From: Pigoraptor vietnamica
Lineage: Eukaryota; Opisthokonta; Filasterea
Assembly: GCA_943704525.1 (NCBI GenBank)
Contig: CALSCQ010002442.1
Coordinates: 1 to 19,176 of the forward strand
Direction: 5' to 3'
DNA: 19,176 nt
Shown: one piece after another, positions 9,742 through 16,079 of the stretch
How positions within the stretch are numbered: position 1 is the stretch's first letter
Layout: each line of letters opens with the position of its first letter
Notes under the pieces: generated by a model
The model's database searches: none
What the model saw: only the letters and a program-made list of their open reading frames with translations
What the model was told of the DNA's origin: nothing
Translations under genes and position numbers: made by a program

Positions 9742-10780
9742 GAGCACACACGTCGCGCACCTTGTTCGACAGGTCGAGGGCGCCGCTCCAGAACGACAGC
9801 ATGGGCATGCGGAACAGCGCCGCGATCACGTGCGCCTGGCGGCTCTCGGCCGAGCACGAGGGACCCAGCAGCGCGTTGGCGCCGTAGATCTGCGCGGCGT
9901 CCAGCGCCCCCTTGACGGCGGTGAGCGCAATGCACCCCGTGTCAATGATGGTGAGGGTTATCGACGTGTTTGGGAGGAGCGTTGCGTCCGTCACCACCAT
10001 GTCATTTGCAAGTACCACGCCGTACACGCCCGTGTCGTGCGACGGCGTGTTGCGGTCGAGGAAGACCAAGGAATAGCGCGCTGTGTGTAGAAAGCTCGCA
10101 ACGTTAGGTGCGGAAAGGTGAGCAGGAGAAGGCGGGTCAATTCGGCCGTGCATGCACGATGTCGTGGGCACACACGAGAAACACACAAAATCGGCACGCA
10201 TTTACAGCGCAAGTGTAAGCCATGCGCCGTGTATACTGCGTGCCATGAAGCAAGGGTAACCAACGGCACTCAACCTCCAATGCGAGCACAGCAAGCCAGT
10301 TCATGCGACCCACCAGGGTACACCGTCACATTCTGCGGGGCAGACAGCCGCGCGCCCCCCGGCACAACGGCATAGACCATGTGGTTGCCCTGCGCGAGCA
10401 CAAACGGCGGGAAAGTGGCCGTCGAGGGCGTCCCTCCGCTGAGCGACACGTTCGCAATCAGCGTGCCCACGATGTCCCAGTTGGTCGAGTAGAGCGCCAC
10501 ATAGCCCTGTTCGCCCGCGTCGCACACAACGCCAAGTCCGGACACGGTGGAATTGTCGAGGAGGGGCTTCGGGGGGAATGACGTCCATGTGGGCGACGCG
10601 CACGCAGCCGCCTCTGTCGGTCCCGCGCCGCATACACAGCAAGTCAGGAGATATCCGAAATATGCCCTAACATTGCGAAGCACCACACTTTGGCACAATG
10701 AAGCACCCACCGTGACGACCGTGTGCAAGAAGGATGAGCACGCACGCGGTGATGACGGCGACGCGTCCAACCGCGCGCAT
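4555..10780 (-). CDS. Receptor kinase: ANF-like ectodomain, EGF, TM, TKL kinase
   Basis: My exons: 10780-10711, 10613-10314, 10080-9761, 9428-9336, 9226-8970, 8783-8522, 8442-8254, 8113-7969, 7846-7742, 7398-7282, 7179-7022, 6927-6903, 6674-6403, 6371-6045, 5917-5860, 5777-5695, 5597-5505, 5409-5332, 5254-5197, 5032-4947, 4818-4705, 4632-4555. All phases fit, giving about 1095 residues. Residues 1-21 are a signal peptide. Residues 124-545 resemble the ligand-binding fold of ANF receptors ([33 protein letters not shown]). Residues 546-619 hold two EGF-like cysteine clusters and 622-646 a membrane span. The kinase domain has [14 protein letters not shown] (K691), REI (E864), HLDLKSSN (D943), DFG (961), [24 protein letters not shown] and a stop after HARG. 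It would phosphorylate Ser/Thr (TKL-like) after ligand binding outside the cell; the ligand is unknown. Exon ends near 6371 and 4947 are the least certain. Confidence 0.88.
5111..5137. repeat. 27-bp poly-C (poly-G on the sense strand) in an intron
   Basis: An uninterrupted run of 27 C on the plus strand lies in the kinase-gene intron between the exons at 5254-5197 and 5032-4947. The transcript therefore carries a G run of this length. Homopolymers this long are unstable in cloning and sequencing, so the exact number is uncertain. Confidence 0.9.
6016..6044 (-). repeat. Interstitial telomere-type TTAGGG array at a 5' splice site
   Basis: The minus strand reads GTAGGG and then TTAGGG three more times, ending TTAGG. 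The first GT is the predicted donor that follows the exon ending ...HPSVVMFM at 6045. The next exon begins at 5917 with GACIRAPGP, where the kinase fold continues. The telomere-like block is therefore the first 29 bases of an intron of about 127 bases, and its G-rich strand is in the transcript. Confidence 0.85.
6903..6927 (-). other. 25-nt microexon followed by a GC-AG intron
   Basis: The sequence GCAG|GGCTCATTTGGC begins an exon that encodes only GSFGDVYK plus one base. It supplies the kinase glycine-rich loop between CLIGK (exon ending at 7022) and [11 protein letters not shown] (exon starting at 6674). Its 3' edge is AAAG|GCAAGT, the usual form of a GC donor. No GT donor near it keeps both the motif and the frame. 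Confidence 0.85.
6977..6988. repeat. 12-bp poly-C (sense poly-G) in an intron
   Basis: Twelve C in a row on the plus strand lie in the kinase-gene intron between the transmembrane exon (ending at 7022) and the microexon (starting at 6927). Confidence 0.85.
7477..7728. repeat. CA/CG dinucleotide microsatellite in an intron
   Basis: About 250 bp of CACA and CACG words, with pure CA at 7706-7726. It fills most of the kinase-gene intron between the EGF exons 7846-7742 and 7398-7282. In the sense direction it is TG-rich and begins about 12 bases after the donor GTTAGTG. Its open frames translate only to His-Thr or Cys-Val repeats. Confidence 0.95.
8848..8949. repeat. CA microsatellite in an intron
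   Basis: Almost pure CA with a few CG and AAA interruptions. It lies in the kinase-gene intron between the exons 9226-8970 and 8783-8522. In the sense direction it is TG-rich and starts about 20 bases after the donor GTGCGT. Confidence 0.95.
9485..9743. repeat. CA/GCAC microsatellite in an intron
   Basis: A degenerate CA-rich lead-in from about 9485 becomes regular from 9629. It includes a tetranucleotide block of GCAC units at about 9659-9709 and a pure CA block to about 9737. It occupies the kinase-gene intron between the exons 10080-9761 and 9428-9336. Confidence 0.95.
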
Positions 10781-11456
10781 TCTCAGAGGGCAAACGCTTC
10801 GTCGGGCAATTTCGCACACAGAGCTCCGTTCAGCGTGAGCACGGCGACAACCACACACGCACACCGCGGGCAATTATAGGCGCACAGTGGCGCGGGAAGT
10901 CTGCGTGAATGGGAGGAGGTGCGCACGATACGCACGTTTTCGTGTTCGGCCTTATCTTCAATGCATGCACACTGCTGCGGCACTCACGACACGGCGGGCT
11001 ATTGGCGACGCGCGGAACACAAACCGGTCGACTTGGCCGGACAAAAGAGCGACATTGACGAACGATTTTGGCTTTAATGGGGAATTCCGATGCTGGGTGA
11101 GAGAATAATGTCGTATCCTCAATAAGTAGCTCACATCCCTCTTGCGGAAATCTGCAACGCAAAATAATATATGCTTATGATTGCATTTCCGCCTGGACGA
11201 TGCCACTATCACTAAGTAGAGATAAGCATAATAATGCAACTGTCTATCTGTCGTCAGGGAGAGGTTGTTACTTGATCAATGACTGCCACATCAACCCAGA
11301 GGTGCCTTTGCCGAGTCCCCCGTAACGCAGCAGGTCGCTTGCTTGTATGGCGTCGTCACATCATTTGTACTTGAGAGACACCGTGAGTGCGTGCGTGCGT
11401 GCAACTGTAAAACTCATGCAAAATGAAACGAGATTATGTTTACATTGCACCGAATG
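10781..11456. other. Intergenic region upstream of the receptor kinase
   Basis: This separates the stop of the unknown minus-strand gene from the start of the kinase gene, which lies downstream on the same strand. It should hold the kinase promoter and the 3' untranslated region of its neighbour. It is AT-richer near 11160-11240, where GCTTAT (11173) and ATAAGC (11222) could pair weakly. A short GTGC run sits near 11384-11404. No exon or RNA gene was recognised. Confidence 0.5.
10871..10876 (-). promoter_or_regulatory. Candidate TATA box of the receptor kinase gene
   Basis: The minus strand reads CCTATAATTG about 91-97 bp upstream of the predicted ATG at 10780. Similar A/T boxes sit at like distances before the TRAP-gamma start and the F-box fragment. 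The assignment rests on position and sequence only. Confidence 0.35.
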
Positions 11457-13010
11457 CTACGTGGCTGTGGCCTGCGCCTCCCCCGCCGCACTCGCAAGCT
11501 CCACTTCAAACGACAGGGTCATGCCAAACCCAAACACCCTGAACGCAAACTCGGCCGCCCCCGTCCCGCTTATTCCGCTCGCCGCAAACGCCGCCGCCAT
11601 CCGGTCGATCTGCGCAATGTTCCGCTCAAGCATGCGGCGGAACAGGCCGGCCATCGGGCCGTTGTCGGGCGACGGTCCCGCGCGCACCGCCCCCTTCCCC
11701 GCAGCGGTACTCGGAGCGCCCGCGGACTTTGGCTTTCCCTTTGACTCGGCCTGCGCATCGCGGGGAGGTCCAGTCGCGGCGTCCCCCTCTTCCGGCTGGT
11801 CGTCGTCGACGGTCGGGAGATTGCTATCACCCGTTTGTGTTGGAGCAATCGATGCACTCGCGGTGGCCAGACGCAGCGGGCACGCGACCCACAGTCGCAC
11901 GATGCCGAGGTCAGCCTGTAGCTTGATCTTGCCCGACCAGTGCATTCCGCGCAGGCGCATCTGCGCGGCAAGGAGGGCATTCGCAAACCGCGCCGTCACT
12001 TCGTCGATCTTCTTGTTGTCTGAACGGTTCCCTGCCTGTACCGCCGTCACTGACGACCGCGAACCACGGGCCTCTGGCCGGGAATTCCTCGCCGCAGCCG
12101 CACTTGCTTCAGGTGCTGCGGGGGCGGAGGGTGCGCCGACTTCCACCGACAGCACGACCGAAGTGATGTCGAGCTCGAGAGACACGTCCACAGCCGCCGC
12201 AATGCCGGGCAGCAGCCACGGCGGTAGCGACACCTGGAAGGCGCACCCGATGGTCCCCGAGATGGACGCCGTGCGCAGACGGAGGGCCACCGCGCGTACG
12301 CGTCCCTCCGCTTGGAGCAGTCTCCGGCGGCTGCGCATCCGCACGTACTGGCGCGCGTCCTGCACCAGGCTAGACCGCGGCTGCGCACGGTCGCACGCGG
12401 CGGCGGGTGGGGCGTCCTTGGCGTCCACCAATTCAAAGTCGTCGCTGTCGTCGATCCCGCTCGCAGCGTCATCGATATCATCCATTACGTCGCCCTTGCC
12501 ATCCCCGCTTTCGCCGCTGTTGTCAGCACGCGCAGCAGTGCCACGCATTCGCGTCACACAAACGGAGAGCGAGAGTTTTGTGGACACGACGGCGAGCTCA
12601 GCAGACGCAGCGACCGTCACTTTGCCCTTCCAACCGTTCAATTCAAGGCGCGCGCGGCAGAAATCGAGCACCTCCAGCATGTGCTCTTCAGCAGCAGTGC
12701 GCTTCGATGCCTGCATGCCGAGGCGAGGGGCTCGGGTGTGAGTGCGCGTGGGTGCTGAACGCTCTCCGATAGTAATGCCAGGGTCACGAGTGAAAGGGAG
12801 AGACAGAGAGAGAGAGAAAGAAAGAAATGCAAGTGCCTCGAGCACACAATACAACGACGAGAGACACGCGAGTAACGCACTTCATCGTCAGCGCCTTTCG
12901 GGGTGTTTGCCTTGTCACCGCCTGAAGAGATGCGCCGAAAGTACGCCTTTGTAATGTCCCCAAATTCATAGTCGGACTTGCCGGTGTACCTCTGGACGCG
13001 CTCGCGCAGG
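11457..13010 (-). CDS. Unknown protein with beta-rich repeats and acidic linker (5' partial)
   Basis: Two exons are visible, 13010-12881 and 12710-11457, joined in phase across an intron with a GTGCGT donor and a CATGCAG acceptor, giving 460 residues and a TAG stop. The first base of 13010 completes a codon begun upstream, so at least one 5' exon is missing. I could not place it beyond the TG microsatellite. The upstream exon carries YTGKSDYEFGDITKAYFRR. The large exon has four segments built around a Gly-x-x-Gly turn followed by alternating hydrophobic residues (LNGWKGKVTV, ISGTIGCAFQV, MHWSGKIKLQ, ISGTGAAEFAF), which suggests repeated beta hairpins. Between the first two lies an acidic, Ser/Gly-rich linker ending DDFELVD. 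There is no signal peptide or clear membrane span. I do not recognise the family. The overlapping plus-strand frame is Ser/Ala-rich and looks like a shadow. Confidence 0.65.
12797..12828. repeat. GA-rich simple repeat (sense CT) in an intron
   Basis: Runs of GAGA and GAAA on the plus strand read as CTTT and CTCT in the direction of the unknown gene. It lies in the intron 12880-12711, about 90 bases before the acceptor. Confidence 0.8.
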
Positions 13011-13078
13011 CTACACGAAAAACGCAGAGGGATGCATATCAGGCGATGGGATGGCGCGTATGTGTGTCGGTTATTTTT

Positions 13079-13382
13079 TTCTGTGTGTATGTGTGAGTCG
13101 GGTGTGTATGTGTGTGCTTGTGTGAAAGTGTATGTGTGCTTGTGTGTGTGTGTATGTATGTGTGTGTATGTGTGTGTGTGTGTCTGTGTGTGTTTGTGTG
13201 TGTGTGTGTGTGTGTGTATGTGTGTATGTGTATGTGTGTGTGTGTGCGTGCGCGTGTGTGTTGTGTGTGTGTGTGTGCGTGCGTGCGTGTGTGTGTGTGA
13301 GTGTGTGTATGTGTGCTTGTGTGTGCTTGTGTATGTGTGTGTGTGTGTGCTTGTGTGTGTGTATGCTTATGTGTATGTGTGT
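13079..13382. repeat. TG microsatellite, about 300 bp
   Basis: TG with TATG, CTTG and CGTG interruptions. It lies directly upstream of the first recognised exon of the minus-strand unknown gene, so it is probably in that gene's first intron, where it reads CA in the sense direction. Its plus-strand open frames (Cys-Val repeats) are not genes. Confidence 0.95.
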
Positions 13383-13777
13383 CCGTGTTGTGCTCGGTTG
13401 GCTAGCATTTTCGGCGCGTGTTGTGCACGAGGGTATGTGCGAATGTTGTGCTGTTCACGCGTGAAGGGCTCCATAATGCCGTCGGAACAACACCCCACCT
13501 GTCCATTCTTTGGCTTCCCTCCGCAAATGCAGACACGCGGCTCCGGTTTTAATGCCGGCCTGCAAGCCGTTTGCGGCCGTTGTGAGTCGGACTGTCTGGA
13601 CAAATTTCTCCGGCGACAGTATCGGTGGTCTTGACTGGGCTGTTCGGCTCGGCACGTTTATCCTTCTCTTTCCGTCTCAATATATCTCGGAGAGCCCTGT
13701 GTGTTGGGCATTTTCCCCCCTCCAATGTTCTCCCAGTGCCTATCGCATCCATCTTCCTTCTATCCAGTGACACCACA
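13383..13777. other. Region upstream of the F-box fragment
   Basis: This holds the presumed promoter of the plus-strand F-box fragment. It may also contain the unplaced first exon of the minus-strand unknown gene. A TATATC box on the plus strand at 13681-13686 lies about 97 bp before the ATG at 13778, followed by a pyrimidine-rich stretch (13709-13762). Minus-strand frames here have no recognisable motif. Confidence 0.4.
13681..13686 (+). promoter_or_regulatory. Candidate TATA box of the F-box fragment
   Basis: TATATC within CTCAATATATCTCGG lies about 97 bp upstream of the ATG at 13778, close to the spacing of the kinase-gene candidate. Position and sequence are the only evidence. Confidence 0.3.
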
Positions 13778-14002
13778 ATGAAATGGCACCTTAGCGATCT
13801 CAGTCCGTTGGAGCTCGCCGTCGTGCACGCCGCGCCCTACTTGTCGAATGTCGACCTCTCATCGCTGGCGAAGACGTGCGGAATGCTTCTGCGCCATCTG
13901 CACCGTGTGCGGCTGTACGTCTTGTACAGTGGTCGACGCTATCAAGGGCGAGGGCGTCTTGGAACGACCCGCCATTTGGCATCGCCGCTCTTAGTGCGCT
14001 GA
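13778..14002 (+). pseudogene. Truncated F-box/ankyrin-like gene, N-terminal part
   Basis: From the ATG at 13778 the product begins MKWHLSDLSPLEL, with YLSNVDLSSLAKTC and then LLRHLHRVRLYV. This matches the layout of the F-box-like start of the intact gene at 1101-3197 (LGLSEEVLVRL, TLTDVGNLRATC, LWDFLTRIHD), including TC in place of the usual F-box VC. After about 13925 this frame loses similarity and stops at 14000-14002. The frame starting near 13876 instead gives WNDPPFGIAALSALKRGE, which resembles the first ankyrin-like unit (YDWWTINKAAELGHFD). I infer a frameshift between the two. Any family similarity ends at the CA microsatellite at 14020. It could instead be a short expressed F-box protein, so I call it a pseudogene with moderate confidence. 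Confidence 0.5.
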
Positions 14003-14490
14003 AACGCGGCGAGTGTGCGCCACACACACGACACACACACACACACACACTTACGCATGTTCATACGTCACGAAGGCTCACAAGTACGCACATCTTAGAA
14101 TTCATTCATTCCAGCGGCAAGAGCGGCACCTTGCCGCAGAACCCAGACACGCAGCCAAGCGGCATCAACGCTGCGCTGCGCTCCCATTCGCACGCACGCA
14201 AGCGGTTCGCGGCGATGTCCCCTTACGAGCTCGTCGACACAAGAGCAACAAGACCGGCAGCGACGCCGACCGAGAGGACGTAGTTGCTGTGGCCGGTACA
14301 TGAGAGTGTGCGGTCAAGGAAACAAGCGTACGGACGGTCATCGATGCATGCAAAGGGCGCAAGAGGGATTCGCCAGCACACAAGGGACATCTAAAGGGGA
14401 CGACAAGACGGACGGGGCGCGTGGGAGATTGCGCAGGGTCACACGGGGACAACAACTAGGGCGTGGCGTCGGAGTGGCCCTTGCGCAGTA
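14003..14490. other. Region between the F-box fragment and the TRAP-gamma stop
   Basis: It begins with the CA repeat at 14020-14050. A plausible acceptor (TTCATTCCAG, ending at 14113) precedes an open stretch, but none of the three frames after it resembles the F-box/ankyrin family. The 3' untranslated region of TRAP-gamma should start at 14490. I see no gene that I can support. Confidence 0.45.
14020..14050. repeat. Short CA microsatellite
   Basis: CACACACACGACAC followed by pure AC to 14050. It directly follows the last segment that resembles the F-box/ankyrin family, which may mark where the gene was broken. Confidence 0.9.
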
Positions 14491-15609
14491 TCAGAGGGGA
14501 TACACATGGGCCTGCTGCGAGTGGAACACCCAGAAGGCGGCCATGACGGCCAGGAAGAGGAAGAACGTGTTGTTGAAGAGGATCGACAGCGCCACAGACT
14601 CGTGGTGCACGACCGCCGCCGTCTTCTCCTCGATCAGCTTGCCGAGGGCAGCCTGGCAGACAACAAACCGTGGCCAAAGATCAGCACGTGGAAGCACCAG
14701 CGATGCACTACTCCACTCCCCCTCGAACGGTAGGTTTGGGTCGCGATTAAAAGACGTGGTCTAGCACGCAGCACAGCAGGCGCACCTTGTCGCTCTTCTT
14801 AGCGCCGGCGTTGCGCTCGACCTCCGCGGCGACGGCATCCTGGCGCCGGCGGTGGAGCCTACATGGACGCACAAGCGACCCGTCAATGAACGTAACTCAG
14901 GTCGAGACAGCAGCGAAGGGCGTCAGAGATAAGGACGGTGAAAAGAGAAGCACGTGTACGACGGATGGCTTATACGGGCGTGACAGCGAGCGCCTGCGAC
15001 GTCTATGCGCACTCCCGCGGCACGTGGCTTTGCACGAAGCCTGCTGCTACGGCGCACGTTCCAAAACTCACTTCTGGTTGACGCCACGGGCGACATTGTG
15101 GTACGACTGCGCAATGGCGACGGTCGCAACGAGGGACACGATGGCCACGAGGGGGATCGTGAAGTCATTCGTCATCTCAAGGCCGAGAATCTCGACAAAG
15201 ACGTCTGCAGAAGGCGTGACGTCAGGAGCACGTCCCGTTAAGGGGAGAGAGACAAAACCGTCCACTTTAACTCACGGCGCAAGGACGAGCAACAACGGTG
15301 GTGCGCAACGACGACCCAAAAAGCCCAATTAACAGTGTAGTGAAACAACAGAGATTAACACGGAATGATGATGAAGGGGAAATGCGAAGGCGTGTCTTAT
15401 AGGCACGCCATCAACCACTGCAATTCAATGACAGCCACTCTTGCGCAAGTGAAAACCGTGCGACGGAGAGGGGCGTCGGCAAGCGGCAGACGGCACCCAC
15501 AGATGGGGAGGGCAGACACGAGGAGGCCATTGAAGAGGTAGCAGATGCGCTGCCCGACCGTCTGCTTGCTGGGGTCGTGGGCGGTGAGAAAGTCCGTGTC
15601 CTTGGCCAT
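14491..15609 (-). CDS. SSR3: Translocon-associated protein subunit gamma (TRAP-gamma)
   Basis: Four exons, 15609-15501, 15204-15072, 14858-14786 and 14652-14491, join in phase to give 158 residues ending HVYPL and TGA. TRAP-gamma is a multi-spanning ER membrane subunit of the complex that sits beside the Sec61 channel and the ribosome during protein translocation. The family pattern is clear: YLFNGLLVSALPI (first membrane segment), a hydrophobic stretch IPLVAIVSLVATVAIA, then SYHNVARGVNQ and the basic cytosolic RRRQDAVAAEVER loop. It ends with SILFNNTFFLFLAVMAAF, matching the conserved IFYNNT-type segment. The metazoan protein is about 185 residues; this one is somewhat shorter, mainly in the N-terminal part and the loop. 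The start MAKDTDFLTAHD is the first ATG of the frame and suits the short N-terminus of the family. Donors are GTGGGT, GTGAGT and GTGCGC. Confidence 0.9.
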
Positions 15610-15682
15610 GATGGCGACAGTTGCACGCAAAACGGAGGGGAGGGTTGCACACACACAGTCACGCGTGCACGTACGCAAGAGT

Positions 15683-15688
15683 ATATAC
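15683..15688 (-). promoter_or_regulatory. Candidate TATA box of TRAP-gamma
   Basis: The minus strand reads ACGTATATAC about 74-79 bp upstream of the ATG at 15609. The assignment is by position and sequence only. Confidence 0.4.
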
Positions 15689-15776
15689 GTGAATGATCTC
15701 TTCTTGGCAATCGCGAGTCGGTGGAGGCGGCACACATGCAGTCAGCTGGTGGACTGGCCAGTTGGGTGTGGATGGC

Positions 15777-15842
15777 GCTAAGGGGGGCTAAGGGGGCTTT
15801 CTACAACAGTATTGGATTTGGCCAAGAGGGGCTAAGGGGGGC
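15777..15842. repeat. GCTAAGGGGG units in the shared promoter region
   Basis: GCTAAGGGGG(G) occurs at 15777, 15787 and 15831. The first two are adjacent (period 10) and the third lies 44 bp further on, preceded by GAGGG. They sit between the divergent TRAP-gamma and Sec10 genes. Confidence 0.7.
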
Positions 15843-16079
15843 TCACATTGCGTCACGTGAAGAATCGGAAATGTAATCGTAGCAGTAACAGCATATCGGA
15901 ATTTTTGTCTGTTTACTTCAGAGCACAGTGACAGCGAAACACATCGCCGATTTCACTTAGCGTCTTACTGTCTTGCGTCGCCTTCTTCTTGTCGTCCTAA
16001 GGATCATGCCGTGAGCAGCGGTTGCTCAGTACTGAGCTAATTTTCGCGGTCGTTGCGGCGGGTTGCCGCCAGTGGAACC

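Larger units (their letters stand above)
15610..16079. other. Divergent promoter region, TRAP-gamma / Sec10
   Basis: The two start codons face away from each other with 470 bp between them, so this region must serve both genes. It contains the candidate TATA box for TRAP-gamma and three G-rich units listed separately. No TATA-like box was seen close to the Sec10 start. No exon was recognised. Confidence 0.6.

Noticed and set aside
9629-9743. CRISPR-like array
   Set aside because: Simple di- and tetranucleotide repeats without unique spacers, in a eukaryotic intron.
11347-12741. 464-codon open frame on the plus strand
   Set aside because: It lies opposite the minus-strand unknown gene, is Ser/Ala/Arg-rich without motifs, and arises from the high GC content. 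The minus strand has a better exon junction and patterned sequence.
13079-13634. Plus-strand frame with long Cys-Val runs
   Set aside because: TG microsatellite; no support outside the repeat.
13916-13930. GTACGTCTTGTACAG as a tiny intron in the F-box fragment
   Set aside because: Fifteen bases is too short for splicing, and its removal would not change the frame, so it cannot explain the frame break.
14114-14302. Second exon of the F-box fragment after the acceptor TTCATTCCAG
   Set aside because: The acceptor is plausible but no frame after it resembles F-box or ankyrin sequence, so it was left unassigned.
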